Shown here one piece after another: positions 9,618 to 18,178 of a stretch of 64,000 nt of DNA (positions are counted from its first letter, which is position 1; every line of letters begins with the position of its first letter). Below the pieces are notes generated by a model, which saw nothing but the letters and a program-made list of their open reading frames with translations, made no database searches and was not told the DNA's origin. Origin of the DNA: Desulfuromonas versatilis (GTDB taxonomy: Bacteria; Desulfobacterota; Desulfuromonadia; Desulfuromonadales; NIT-T3); assembly GCF_019704135.1 (NCBI RefSeq), contig NZ_AP024355.1, positions 2,040,001 through 2,104,000 on the forward strand, given 5' to 3'. The position numbers and the translations under genes were made by a program.

Positions 9618-10295
9618 GTGGCAGAGCAGACTCAGAAATTCGTTTTCATCGACGTTGAGACCACCGGGACCAATCCCGAAAGCCATGGTATCGTCCAGAT
9701 TTCGGGTTGCGTCCAGGTCGGGGATGAGGTGCGGGAAACCTTCGACCATTTTGTCCGGCCTTTTCCCCAGGATCGGATCGATGACCAGGCGCTCAAGGTG
9801 TGCGGCATCGATCGTCGGCAGTTGCTGCCGAAGGATGACCCTGCCTTGCTGCATGTGCCCGGCAAGGAATTTCTCGAGCCTCAGGAGGTGTTCTCCCTGC
9901 TCAGGGAGATGCTGACGAGGTATGTCAGCCCCTATGAAAAGAAGGACAAGTTCCAGTTCGTCGGGTATAACGCCCACAGCTTCGACATGCCCTTCGTGCG
10001 CCGGTTCTGGGAGAAAAACAACGACCGCTATTTCGGCAGCTGGTTCTGGTACCCCTGCCTCGATGTGATGCTGGTCTGGGCCCAGATCCTTCAACCGGTG
10101 CGCGAACAGCTGCCCAACTTCAGGCTGGCCACGGTCGCCAGGCACTGCGGGATCGAGGTGGATGACACCCGGCTGCACGACTCCATGTACGACATCGAAC
10201 TGACCCGGGCTTTATGGCTGGAGGCGCGCAGGATCATCGAGCAGGGCAGGAGTGTCCCCCCGCCGGGGACGCAAGGGGAGTTGTTTGATTTTTGA
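9618..10295 (+). CDS. DEDDh-family 3'-5' exonuclease (DnaQ-like)
   Basis: Predicted single-strand 3'-5' exonuclease acting in repair or nucleic-acid turnover. Exo I is FIDVETTG (DxE), exo II is NAHSFDMPFVRRF, and exo III is LHDSMYDIELT with the catalytic His and Asp. About 225 residues with no polymerase or UvrC fusion. Two starts are possible: ATG 9588 has GAGGG directly touching it, too close; GTG 9618 has AGG about 8 bases upstream. GTG 9618 is preferred. Which polymerase or pathway it serves is not visible. Confidence 0.85.
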   Translation: MAEQTQKFVFIDVETTGTNPESHGIVQISGCVQVGDEVRETFDHFVRPFPQDRIDDQALKVCGIDRRQLLPKDDPALLHVPGKEFLEPQEVFSLLREMLTRYVSPYEKKDKFQFVGYNAHSFDMPFVRRFWEKNNDRYFGSWFWYPCLDVMLVWAQILQPVREQLPNFRLATVARHCGIEVDDTRLHDSMYDIELTRALWLEARRIIEQGRSVPPPGTQGELFDF

Positions 10296-10372
10296 TGGGG
10301 GCTGAACCTGTAGAAGATGCATAACTTCCAGTCCGGGAATTGCGGATCACGGTCAACAAAGGAGTTCTTTGA

Positions 10373-10663
10373 ATGGGCTGGTTCAGTCTTGTCTTGAGCG
10401 CAGAGCAGGTCGCCAAAGGCGAAATGGAAGGCCGCCGGAATGAATTCGCCGCAGCATTCAAGGCGGCCGGGGCGCCGCGGATGATGGCCCTGTTCAGGGA
10501 GGCCGGTCCAGAAGGGGGCCTGACCCTTTACCTGACTCCCGACTGTGGCTCCCATGCCCCATCCCTGGTCGGCGGGTGGAACTGTGCTCCCTGCGAGAAA
10601 CCGGCGATGGCCGGCCTCGAGCTGGTCGTCGGGTTCAACGAGATCACCTACTACCTTTACTGA
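10373..10663 (+). CDS. Small conserved-looking hypothetical protein
   Basis: A 96-residue soluble protein, not recognised. It starts MGWFSLVLSAEQVAKGEME and contains three Cys (PDCGSH, WNCAPCEKP), a possible CxxC metal or redox pair, and a hydrophobic C-terminus. AAGGAG lies about 9 bases before ATG 10373. G/C-rich third positions support coding. Confidence 0.6.
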   Translation: MGWFSLVLSAEQVAKGEMEGRRNEFAAAFKAAGAPRMMALFREAGPEGGLTLYLTPDCGSHAPSLVGGWNCAPCEKPAMAGLELVVGFNEITYYLY

Positions 10664-10710
10664 AGGCCCTTCCGACAGCAAGCGGACCGGGGGCTGCCGT
10701 AAGGGGGCAG

Positions 10711-11589
10711 CTAAGGTTCCGTTTCCTCTTCAGCTGGCGCCTCTGTGGCAGGATTTACTTCACCGGGGCGCTCGAGGCTGATCCGTCCCAGTTTTCCGCT
10801 GCGCAGCTCACGCAAGAACAGCTCTGCAGCCCGCGTCAGATCGACTTCCCCGCCACCGACCAGGCAGCCGCGGCGGCGCCCCAGCTCCTCCAGGAAGTGG
10901 CTCGGGGACGCTGGCCTCTCGGTCAGCTTGTAGCGCTGCAGCAAAAACTGCGGATACCTTTCCAGAAGATAGTCTGCGGTAGTCAGCGCGATCGCCGGGG
11001 AATCGTAGGCATTGTCGCCGATCGCCCCGCTGGCCGCGAGGCGACTGGCTCCGTCCTTGTCAGCTAGCACCGGCCAGAGCAGCCCCGGGGTGTCCGAGAG
11101 CAGAATCCCGTTGCGCAGGTCGATTTGTTGCGGGCATGTGGTGATCGCCGGTTTGTCGCCCACTCTGGCTATTTTTTTCCCGGCCAGAGTATTGATTAGG
11201 GTCGATTTACCGACATTGGGGATGCCGACAATCATGACCCTGAGCGGCCTTTGACCCTTGCCGCCGCGGTTTGGCGCGAGCTTGCGGCAGAGCTTGGGCA
11301 GCGGGCCGACATCACGCCGGTCCTTCGCCTCGAGGGGGATCGCCTTGACCCCCTGCAGGCTATCAAAGAAACTGACCCACTCCCGGGTCACCTCCGGGTC
11401 GGCCAGGTCCTTCTTGTTCAAGACCTTGATGCAGGGTTTATTGCCGCGCAGCTTTTCAAGCAATGGATTGGCACTGCTTTGCGGAAGGCGGGCATCAAGC
11501 ACCTCGATGAACAGGTCGATCGACGGCAGGGCCTTGATGATCTGTTCCCGGGCCGTTTTCATATGCCCGGGATACCAGTCGATAATCAT
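10711..11589 (-). CDS. rbgA: Ribosome-assembly GTPase (RbgA/YlqF family)
   Basis: A circularly permuted GTPase that helps mature the large ribosomal subunit. The N-terminus MIIDWYPGHMKTAREQI is the family hallmark. G4 NKKD (residues 58-61) precedes G1 GIPNVGKS (residues 122-129) and G3 DTPG, the permuted order. The C-terminal ~100 residues form the RNA-binding tail, ending in an acidic stretch. Length 292 is normal. It is a single gene, separated from the upstream minus-strand gene by a terminator. Confidence 0.9.
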   Translation of the reverse strand: MIIDWYPGHMKTAREQIIKALPSIDLFIEVLDARLPQSSANPLLEKLRGNKPCIKVLNKKDLADPEVTREWVSFFDSLQGVKAIPLEAKDRRDVGPLPKLCRKLAPNRGGKGQRPLRVMIVGIPNVGKSTLINTLAGKKIARVGDKPAITTCPQQIDLRNGILLSDTPGLLWPVLADKDGASRLAASGAIGDNAYDSPAIALTTADYLLERYPQFLLQRYKLTERPASPSHFLEELGRRRGCLVGGGEVDLTRAAELFLRELRSGKLGRISLERPGEVNPATEAPAEEETEP

Positions 11590-11606
11590 TGATCTGCTCC
11601 AAAATG

Positions 11607-11636
11607 AAAAACCACGGGATGCTCCCAGTGGTTTTT
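11607..11636. terminator. Bidirectional hairpin terminator between the Yip1-like gene and rbgA
   Basis: AAAAACCAC (11607-11615) pairs with GTGGTTTTT (11628-11636), with an inner GGGA/TCCC stem, giving T-runs in both directions. On the minus strand it ends the Yip1-like transcript just before rbgA. Confidence 0.8.
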
Positions 11637-11688
11637 TTAAAGAGTGTTCTTATAGCACGTTTGAAAGATAAAGGTAACCCCTCAGAAA

Positions 11689-12234
11689 TTAAACGGCTCC
11701 GGGCGGCTTGCCGAGCCCGAATATCCAGAAGGCCAGCAGCAGGATGGCGGTCTGGATGATCCATCCGATCAGGCAGACGCCGATGGCCCTCCAGGTACTA
11801 TGGTAGTCCAGAGCCTGGCGCACGGCAATCACCATGGCCACCAGCATCCAGACCCCGGCAGCCAGGTTGAGGACGGCCGTCAGCCCGGGCACGATGCCGA
11901 ATACCCTGATCAGCCCCGGCGAGCTGGCAAAGCCGATGGCGCGGAGCAACTCGCCCGGGTCCGAGCTGGTCTGGGGTTCGGGGAGAAGCCTGGTGCCGAT
12001 GTAGTAGGTGAGATAGGCCCAAACCCCCCAGCTGACCAGAGAGGCGAGGGTGATTCCCACCAGCCCCCCGAGCCCTCCATGCGACAGGCTGCCGATGCCC
12101 GCTGCCAAGCCCGACAGGACCACCACCAGCCCGGCCTGGCCAATTGTTTCCCGGTCGGCCTCGACCTCCTCGTAGAGGTGAATGTCGAGTAGCGCAGCTC
12201 GCTTGATGCGTTTCCAGAACAGAGCAAAGTCCAT
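11689..12234 (-). CDS. Yip1-domain integral membrane protein
   Basis: About 181 residues with roughly five hydrophobic segments (AGLVVVLSGLAAGIGSL, VGITLASLVSWGVWAYL, GLTAVLNLAAGVWMLVAMVI, IGVCLIGWIIQTAILLLAF among them) and the SSDPGELLRAIGFASSPGLI segment typical of Yip1-family proteins. The start is placed at ATG 12234 because GGGAGAAC precedes it; the frame runs further upstream to 12312 but without a site. Function in bacteria is unknown. Confidence 0.75.
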   Translation of the reverse strand: MDFALFWKRIKRAALLDIHLYEEVEADRETIGQAGLVVVLSGLAAGIGSLSHGGLGGLVGITLASLVSWGVWAYLTYYIGTRLLPEPQTSSDPGELLRAIGFASSPGLIRVFGIVPGLTAVLNLAAGVWMLVAMVIAVRQALDYHSTWRAIGVCLIGWIIQTAILLLAFWIFGLGKPPGAV

Positions 12235-12612
12235 AAGTTCTCCCACCCGCGTTTGCACCGATCCCGGTCCAGTGAACCTTGCGGCCGCATCAGGATCAGG
12301 CCATTGTTTCATCCCTGGTGCAGCCTGCGCCGCCCCTTCGACCCAACGTTTTCATTATCTCACAGTGTAGAGGAGAATTTGCGAATTGCCAGTTGGCCCC
12401 GGTCTGCGGTCACTCTGGCGGATCAGTTGGGAAAGGCCAGGGGCTTGCAGGGCTTCAATGGGCCGCGCTTCACTGCTCAACGATAGGGTATTTGCCCCCG
12501 AAAATGGTAAACTTAGCGCATAGGGTCAGGAGCCTGGGAGACCACCCGGCGGGTGGTTCTCGCATTTTTGAGCGACCCATTGCTCCAGACACATTTCTGG
12601 ATGGCAGGGCAT
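12235..12612. other. Divergent intergenic region, no gene seen
   Basis: 378 bases between a minus-strand and a plus-strand gene, so both promoters should lie here; no convincing -35/-10 pair was found. The one clear structure is a hairpin at 12541-12557, ACCACCC-GGC-GGGTGGT, followed after seven bases by five T. It lies 55 bases before the dehydrogenase start and could be an attenuator or a protein site. Confidence 0.4.
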
Positions 12613-13689
12613 ATGGGGAATAAGATCGAGTCCGTGGCACTGCTTGGCCTGGGAAGGGTGGGACTGCTGGTGGCGTCCCTGTTGCACCGGGGGGGATACC
12701 GGGTGACCGGGGTTGACCGCAATCCGCCTGAGGGGGCCGAATTTGCCACCCGGCAGGCCAGCCTGATTGCCGGCGAGGCGCTGCAGGAGATCCTTAAGGG
12801 ACAGGATGCGGTAGTCTCCTGTCTGCCTTACCACCTGAACCTCTCCGTGGCGCGGGCCGCCCACGCCATGGGGATGCATTATTTCGACCTGACCGAGGAT
12901 GTCGCCACCACCCGGGACATCAAGGAAATTGCCCGCTCGGCCAGGGCCATTATGGCCCCGCAGTGCGGGCTGGCGCCAGGTTTCATCTCGATTGTCGGAG
13001 CTGACCTCGCGTCGCGTTTTGATAAAATCCGCAGTATCGAACTGCGGGTCGGCGCCCTGCCTCAGCATCCCCGGGGCCTGCTGGGGTATGCATTCAACTG
13101 GTCGCCGGAGGGGGTCGTCAACGAGTACCTGAATTCCTGCGAGGTGATTGCCGACGGCAAGCGGGTGCAGATGCCACCCATGGAGGGGCTGGAAACGATC
13201 ATCATCGACGGCGTGCAACTCGAGGCCTTTACCACCTCCGGTGGCCTTGGGACCATGTGCGAGACCTTCGAGGGGCGGGTTGACACACTCGATTACAAGA
13301 CCATACGGTATCTCGGGCACTGCAAACTGATGCGTTTTTTCTTCCTGGAACTGCTGATGAAGAACGACCGGGAGCGCGCCGGAGAAATCCTGGTAAACGC
13401 CAAGCCACCCGTCAACGATGACGTGGTTTATGTTCATGCCGCGGTGGAAGGTCTCCAACAGGGTAAATTGCGTCGCGAAGAGTTCGTGCGGGGCTACTAC
13501 CCGCAGAACATCGCCGGGAAAACCTGGCCCGCCATCGCCTGGACAACGGCTGCCTCGGTCTGTGCGGTGGTGGAGCTCGCGGCGCGAGGAGTCCTGCCGG
13601 ACAGTGGCTTTCTCAAACAGGAAGATATCGGCCTGCAAGCCTTTTTTGCAACCCCTACCGGGGCCCTTTACCGCGGCAAGTCAACCTAG
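12613..13689 (+). CDS. Saccharopine dehydrogenase-like oxidoreductase
   Basis: NAD(P)-dependent enzyme of the saccharopine / lysine dehydrogenase / carboxynorspermidine group. The Rossmann motif GLGRVG is at residues ~11-16, followed by DAVVSCLPYHLNLSVARAA and the family segment HYFDLTEDVATT; the C-terminal catalytic domain is intact. ATG 12613 is chosen because AGGGC lies upstream; ATG 12601 is also in frame without a site. About 358 residues. The substrate (lysine, saccharopine or a polyamine precursor) cannot be decided here, and no polyamine genes are adjacent. Confidence 0.75.
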   Translation: MGNKIESVALLGLGRVGLLVASLLHRGGYRVTGVDRNPPEGAEFATRQASLIAGEALQEILKGQDAVVSCLPYHLNLSVARAAHAMGMHYFDLTEDVATTRDIKEIARSARAIMAPQCGLAPGFISIVGADLASRFDKIRSIELRVGALPQHPRGLLGYAFNWSPEGVVNEYLNSCEVIADGKRVQMPPMEGLETIIIDGVQLEAFTTSGGLGTMCETFEGRVDTLDYKTIRYLGHCKLMRFFFLELLMKNDRERAGEILVNAKPPVNDDVVYVHAAVEGLQQGKLRREEFVRGYYPQNIAGKTWPAIAWTTAASVCAVVELAARGVLPDSGFLKQEDIGLQAFFATPTGALYRGKST

Positions 13690-13696
13690 TTGCCTA

Positions 13697-13738
13697 AAAC
13701 AGCAAGGGCCGACTGTCGCCAGTCGGCCCTTGCTGTTT
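13697..13738. terminator. Perfect 19-bp convergent terminator
   Basis: 13697-13715 pairs without mismatch with 13720-13738 around the loop TCGC. It lies between the converging dehydrogenase and OmpA-family genes and has an A-run on one side and TTT on the other, so it probably works in both directions. Confidence 0.85.
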
Positions 13739-13764
13739 CTGCCTTCACCCGTGGTCGGATTTTG

Positions 13765-14913
13765 TTATTGCTCCGGCGGAATGACCACGCAACAGATGAA
13801 TTCTACCCGGCGGTTCATCTGCCGGCCCTCCTTGGTTTTGTTGGTGGCTACCGGCCGGCTTTCGCCATAGCCGCGCGGATAGAGCTGAGCAGCGTCGATG
13901 CCGAAGTTTTTCACCATGTAGGCCTTGAGCGCCTGGGCCCGTCTCATGGAGAGACCCTTGTTGTAATCCGCCTCGCCCACATCGTCGGTATGGCCGGCCA
14001 CCAGGATATTGACCCGGGGGTATTTCTTGACGAATTCGGCTGCCTTGGCGATGTCGTTGTGGTATCCGGGACGGATATCGGCCTTGTCGAAGTCGAACTC
14101 GATCTGCAGGGTGTACTTGAGATCACATCCGTCCGCATCGACCATCACTCCGGGGAGCGTGTCGGGGCACTTGTCCTTGTCGTCGAGGACGCCGTCGCCG
14201 TCACTGTCTCCGATTACCGGAGCCGGGGCCGGGGCCGGGGTGGTTTCGCCGTAGAAGACATCCTTGGCAAACTGGGCCATGCCGGCGTCGGTCGCCAACG
14301 AATCAACGTCGGCTGCGACGGTGCAATTCGAGATGCGGCGGATTTCATCGATGACCCGCTTGCCGTTCGCTTCATCGGCATAGCTGACCACATGGATGCA
14401 CAGGTTCGGGTTGTACTGATTGTAAAGAGCCTTGGCCTGGGCAACGGGGTCGGAACCCGCGTTGTTGTCGCCATCGGTGAATAGGACCAGCGCGGTTTTA
14501 CCAGAGAGCTTGCCGAGAGCAGGTCCCAGGGCCGAGAGGTCGTCCCCCAGCCTGGTTTCCCGGCCGAAAATGTAGAAGTCGGTGTCCACGCCCATGGCGG
14601 CGCTGGCCAGAGGGCCGGTCTTGTAGGGAGCGGTCTGGCCAAGGGACTTGAACTTCGATCCGAGATACAGCGAGCCATTGTATCCCAGCTCGGGGATGGC
14701 CTTGTCCAGGCGGGAAACCGCATCTACGGCAAGGTCGATTTTTTTCTTCCCGGTCTTGCCGTATTTCTGGGACATGGACCCGGACTGGTCCACCAGCAAG
14801 ATGAAATTGTCGACCTTTTTCACCATCTCCGCCGATGCGGGAGAGGGGAGGGTAAAGGCCAGGGTCAGTGCGGCGGTCAGGATGAACAAGGGCATTCTCA
14901 TTCTAATTTTCAT
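13765..14913 (-). CDS. Exported VWA-TSP3-OmpA-domain protein
   Basis: Three modules follow a signal peptide (hydrophobic FILTAALTLAFTLPSPASA). A von Willebrand A domain has the MIDAS motif DQSGSMS and a later FTDGDNN. A calcium-binding thrombospondin-3 type stretch reads DSDGDGVLDDKDKCPD. A C-terminal OmpA peptidoglycan-binding domain includes VAGHTDDVGEADYNKGLSMRRAQA and the closing NRRVEF. It is likely periplasmic and anchored to the cell wall. AGGAG sits seven bases before ATG 14913, which decides the start against upstream ATGs at 14916 and 14931. Ligand unknown. Confidence 0.88.
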   Translation of the reverse strand: MKIRMRMPLFILTAALTLAFTLPSPASAEMVKKVDNFILLVDQSGSMSQKYGKTGKKKIDLAVDAVSRLDKAIPELGYNGSLYLGSKFKSLGQTAPYKTGPLASAAMGVDTDFYIFGRETRLGDDLSALGPALGKLSGKTALVLFTDGDNNAGSDPVAQAKALYNQYNPNLCIHVVSYADEANGKRVIDEIRRISNCTVAADVDSLATDAGMAQFAKDVFYGETTPAPAPAPVIGDSDGDGVLDDKDKCPDTLPGVMVDADGCDLKYTLQIEFDFDKADIRPGYHNDIAKAAEFVKKYPRVNILVAGHTDDVGEADYNKGLSMRRAQALKAYMVKNFGIDAAQLYPRGYGESRPVATNKTKEGRQMNRRVEFICCVVIPPEQ

Positions 14914-15253
14914 CATTCGGCTCCTAATCATTGGATAAAAACGATCCTATTGCACGTGTAACTCTCTTGCGTGTAATTTACCAGAATAATTCCTATATGC
15001 AAATGTTGGGGGCTTTCGTGGAAACCCTGGGTATCCACCGGAAGTAGAATGAAGATGGACAACCCCAAAGCGGAGATAAATTTGAATTGCACTCCACCGT
15101 AACGTGCCCGGATATGTGCTGAACCTGACTGCCGGTGAGTCGGAGGCGATGCCCGCCAAGGGACCAGGGCGGAACCGAAACAGGGCGTCACCAACTACAA
15201 TCTCCCGAGCCCCCGAGAAGGGGCCTTTTCCGTGGCCGGCCGTCGCGTCCTGC
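14914..15253. other. Intergenic region upstream of the VWA-OmpA gene
   Basis: 340 bases holding the promoter side of the OmpA-family gene. Reading the minus strand, TTACAC occurs twice, 15 bases apart (about 14955-14985), a possible regulator site. The half next to 15253 is GC-rich with a short hairpin (GCCCC/GGGGC, about 15211-15227) that may end the quinone oxidoreductase message but lacks a T-run. No gene was found; a riboswitch was looked for and not supported. Confidence 0.35.
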
Positions 15254-16216
15254 TCAGGGCACCAGGACGATTTTCCCATATGCCCCCTTGGCCATCACCG
15301 CGTGGTGGGCCTCAGGGGCGTCTTTCAGGGGCATTTCCCTCCCCACCACCGGATTCAGGGACCCGTTCTCCAACCCCGCACCCAGGGCAGCATGAATTCT
15401 GCGCCGCTCGGCAGCGGTGGCGTTGAAGATGACCAGTCCCAGAATGGCGGCATTGCGGCCCATGGTTTCGCGGGGATTGATCTCCACCGTGCCGCGGCAA
15501 CCGATCACCACCACCCGTCCGCCAGGGGCGAGGATGGTCAGGTCCTTGCCAAGGTTGACATCGGCGAGCATCTCCAGCACCACGTCCATACCGTGCTTGC
15601 AGGTCAACTCTGGAATCCGCTCCAGGTAGCCGGGCTGGGAGTGGTCGAGGACCTGGTGGGCGCCATTTTTCAGGACCAGCGCTTTGCCTTTATCGCTGCT
15701 CGCGGTTCCGGTCACCCGCAGCCCGGCCGCCCGGGCGATCTGCACGGCCGCGCTGCCGACTCCTCCGCTGGCCCCATGGATGAGCACGAAGTCGCCCGGC
15801 TGGGCCTGGGCACGGCAGAAAAGGCCGTACCAGGCCGTGGAATAGGGGATCCCGAGCGCAGCTCCCTGGGCGAAGGACGTGTTCGCAGGCAGGGGGTAGA
15901 CCTGACTCTCTTCGCAGAGGACTTTTTCCGCGTAACTGCCGCTCAAACAACCCGACAGGTAAACTCGATCTCCTGCTTGAAGGTGACCGACCCCAGGGCC
16001 AACCTGCTCGATGACACCTGCTCCGTCGAAACCGGGGGTGAATGGGAGGTCTCCTCGAAGCGGATAGTTGCCGGAGCGGATATAGGTGTCCACCGGGTTT
16101 ACCCCGATGGCCTTCATGGCCACGACCACCTGACTCTGACCGGGCTTGAGGTCGGGAATTTCTTCCAGGCGCATCACCTCCGGTGCGCCGACCTGGTGTA
16201 CACGTATCGCTTTCAT
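15254..16216 (-). CDS. Zinc-independent quinone oxidoreductase (MDR superfamily)
   Basis: NADPH:quinone reductase-like enzyme. The GroES-like N-domain has VGVNPVD-like AIGVNPVDTYIRSGNY and PFTPGFDGAGVIEQVGPGV. The Rossmann domain has GASGGVGSAAVQIA around residues 150-163. The zinc-ligand cysteines of true alcohol dehydrogenases are missing, which places it in the QOR group. Length 320 is normal. GGAGGAG precedes the start. Native quinone or enone substrate unknown. Confidence 0.88.
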   Translation of the reverse strand: MKAIRVHQVGAPEVMRLEEIPDLKPGQSQVVVAMKAIGVNPVDTYIRSGNYPLRGDLPFTPGFDGAGVIEQVGPGVGHLQAGDRVYLSGCLSGSYAEKVLCEESQVYPLPANTSFAQGAALGIPYSTAWYGLFCRAQAQPGDFVLIHGASGGVGSAAVQIARAAGLRVTGTASSDKGKALVLKNGAHQVLDHSQPGYLERIPELTCKHGMDVVLEMLADVNLGKDLTILAPGGRVVVIGCRGTVEINPRETMGRNAAILGLVIFNATAAERRRIHAALGAGLENGSLNPVVGREMPLKDAPEAHHAVMAKGAYGKIVLVP

Positions 16217-16504
16217 CGCCTGATCTCCTCCATGGTTGCTCCCCAGGGCAACGGGGGGCTGGTGAAAATTGTAACCTAAAACCCCGTGGGGGCAATTTCC
16301 GGCGGGAATTGCTCAATCCAAACCTGGGAATGCTGCCTTGTCGAACCCGACATGGGATGGTTCAATTTGTCGAAAACACATGGTTTTTTCCCGACATCGG
16401 GTGGCGCGATGATAGATATCTGATGTTGGCGATAGGTTTCTCGGGTAGGCTTTTTTCCAACACAGGCCCACTCGTGAAATTCCGTCAGCAAAGGAGGTCA
16501 AGTC

Positions 16505-16861
16505 ATGAAGCGTCTCGTTCTCAGCATGTTGGTATCCGGGGTCCTGCTGCTCCCCGCAGTCTCCGCAACCGCCGGTGACTTGCGCGGCACCATCAGCGTT
16601 ACATTCGGTGGAGTACCGGTGGTTTACCTCCCCCCGCCGACCACTGTCGTGGTCAAGGAGCATCACTACCACCCCAGGCACGAACACAGGCACGGCAAGC
16701 ATTGGAAGAATTGGAAGCATGAGGTTCGCCACCGCCATGATTGCGACGGGAGGGCCCGCTATGTGGAAAAGGTCTATTATGACGACGGGCGGAGCTATCG
16801 CAGGGAGAAACTGATCGTCCGCGACGATCACCGCAACCACCGCGACCGCTGGGACTATTGA
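16505..16861 (+). CDS. Small exported His-rich protein 1
   Basis: 118 residues. A clear signal peptide (MKRLVLSMLVSGVLLLPAVS, cleavage near TAG at 22-24) is followed by a strand-like stretch with PPPTTVVV and then a His/Arg/Lys-rich region (EHHYHPRHEHRHGKHWK) and RDDHRNHRDRWDY at the end. AAGGAGG precedes ATG 16505. It has no recognised domain. It resembles two other exported His-rich genes within 8 kb (18179 and 23691). Metal binding is a guess from composition. Confidence 0.7.
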   Translation: MKRLVLSMLVSGVLLLPAVSATAGDLRGTISVTFGGVPVVYLPPPTTVVVKEHHYHPRHEHRHGKHWKNWKHEVRHRHDCDGRARYVEKVYYDDGRSYRREKLIVRDDHRNHRDRWDY

Positions 16862-16898
16862 GCCCGCCACTTCCCTTCAACGCGCCTCTTTCCTCCAG

Positions 16899-16926
16899 GC
16901 CCCGCCGGCAAAGCCGGCGGGGCTTT
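16899..16926 (+). terminator. Terminator after His-rich gene 1
   Basis: GCCCCGCCGGC (16899-16909), loop AAA, then GCCGGCGGGGC (16913-16923) and TTT: a perfect 11-bp GC stem. Confidence 0.8.
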
Positions 16927-16952
16927 CACGATTAAAGCCAAAGGGTTATACT
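16925..16952 (+). promoter_or_regulatory. Promoter-like boxes of a candidate small RNA
   Basis: TTCACG (16925-16930, four of six matches to TTGACA), a 16-base spacer and TATACT (16947-16952, five of six matches to TATAAT). A start near 16959 would begin a short transcript ending at 17039. There is no coding frame with a start site downstream before the terminators. Confidence 0.45.
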
Positions 16953-16958
16953 AAAATC

Positions 16959-17039
16959 AAGATGGTTGCGAGGGAAGCTGGACGCAGCTTCCTTTTTGCC
17001 CTGGAAAACTAGCCCTCCTGGTTTCCAGGGCTTTTTTTT
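16959..17039 (+). ncRNA. Candidate small RNA with two terminator hairpins
   Basis: About 80 bases lying between the His-rich gene terminator and gene 17156. It contains hairpin 1, GGAAGCTG-GACG-CAGCTTCC (16973-16992) plus TTTTT, and hairpin 2, GCCCTGGAAA ... TTTCCAGGGC (16998-17031) plus eight T. A promoter-like pair precedes it. The alternative is a tandem back-up terminator for read-through from 16505, but that gene already has its own perfect terminator upstream of the promoter boxes. Confidence 0.4.
16998..17039 (+). terminator. Strong Rho-independent terminator
   Basis: GCCCTGGAAA (16998-17007) pairs with TTTCCAGGGC (17022-17031), followed by TTTTTTTT (17032-17039). It probably forms the 3' end of the candidate small RNA. 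Confidence 0.85.
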
Positions 17040-17155
17040 CTGGTCAATGGGGTAATCAGGCCACATTGCTTTGAAATCGGAGCGCCCGGCGGGGCGGTTC
17101 GCACAGTATTTGCAACCCATGAGAAATATTACATTCCGACTACCAAGGAGGGCGC

Positions 17156-18028
17156 ATGTCGAACCCGTTGTACAAAATCGTTTTTCGTGGGGAGCTGGCT
17201 GCCGGATTTGCCAGGGAGGAGGTCGAAGCCAACCTCAGGGCCCGTTTCCGCTACAGTGATGCGGCTTTGGCAAAACTATTTTCAAACCGGGCACTGGCAC
17301 TGAAGGGCGAGCTGGACCGGCCAACGGCGTTGAAATTCCAGGAGGCATTGGAAAGGGCGGGCCTTATCGTGGAAATTCAGCCCATGGGCGCGGCCAGGCC
17401 CTCGCCGGCAACCGGGGAGGAATGTCCCCAGGCCAGCGATTCTCCGGAAAATGCAGGGCCGACCCGGGAAGCCGCCGGAGGTGGTGAGCCGGCGCCGAGC
17501 ACGGACAAGGAACCTGAAGAGGCCGCGGCGTCTTCCCTGCCGCAGCCGCAGGGGCCGGAAACTCAGGATGCCTCCACGGAAATTACAGCAGCGGAAGAGG
17601 CGGAAGATGGCGCGGGGCAGGAGGGAGTGATTCTGACCGAGGTGATCTATCAGTCGATGCGGCAGACCCGGCCCTGGGTTCGGCTGATCGCCATTTTGCT
17701 GTTCCTGGGTGCCGTTTTGGGTCTTCTCGGCAGCGTGGCCCCGCTGCTGGCCGGATTGCCGGGGACTCCCGGGGCTCCTCCATATCTGCTGGTGTTTCTG
17801 GCCCAGGCTATTTTCTGCCTGTTCTATCTGGTCCCTGCCTGGTACCTGTTCAAATACGCCAAGGCGATTGGAGCGCTGCTCGCTGGCGGCGGCACTGCTG
17901 AACTGGAATCGGCCCTGCTCAGCCAGAAGTCGTTTTGGAAATTTTCCGGAATCATGGCTTTGGTTGGGCTGGTTTTGGCTCTGGTGGGTGTGGTGGCTGC
18001 GGTGGCGATTCCCATGTTCATGGGATAA
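17156..18028 (+). CDS. Membrane protein with small N-terminal cytoplasmic domain (DUF5362-like)
   Basis: 290 residues in three parts. Residues ~1-80 form a compact alpha/beta-looking domain (YKIVFRGELAAGFAREEVE, then LFSNRALALKGEL and ALERAGLIVEI). A Pro/Glu/Ala-rich linker covers ~80-160. A C-terminal part has three or four membrane segments (LIAILLFLGAVLGLLGSVAP, YLLVFLAQAIFCLFYLVPAW, IMALVGLVLALVGVVAAVAI). The membrane half resembles DUF5362-type proteins; that assignment is tentative. AAGGAGG precedes ATG 17156. Function unknown. Confidence 0.65.
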   Translation: MSNPLYKIVFRGELAAGFAREEVEANLRARFRYSDAALAKLFSNRALALKGELDRPTALKFQEALERAGLIVEIQPMGAARPSPATGEECPQASDSPENAGPTREAAGGGEPAPSTDKEPEEAAASSLPQPQGPETQDASTEITAAEEAEDGAGQEGVILTEVIYQSMRQTRPWVRLIAILLFLGAVLGLLGSVAPLLAGLPGTPGAPPYLLVFLAQAIFCLFYLVPAWYLFKYAKAIGALLAGGGTAELESALLSQKSFWKFSGIMALVGLVLALVGVVAAVAIPMFMG

Positions 18029-18178
18029 AGTCCCCCTTTAGTGTCCCAAGGGGCAGGGGTTGCATCCGCTGGCCACCCAAATCGGCGGCCTGTTGAATAT
18101 ATTCCGCAGAGGTTCATACTTTAAGCAGATGTCGATTCCGGCATCCGGAACGCAACCAATACTCTGCGGAGAGTTGCC

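Noticed and set aside
14914-15253. Possible cyclic-dinucleotide (GEMM) riboswitch before the VWA-OmpA gene
   Set aside because: The region was read on the minus strand for the conserved ACAGGGCAAACC core and paired stems, and neither was found.
14947-15279. Minus-strand 110-codon frame in the OmpA upstream gap
   Set aside because: It begins inside the quinone oxidoreductase gene in another frame, has no ribosome site and matches no family.
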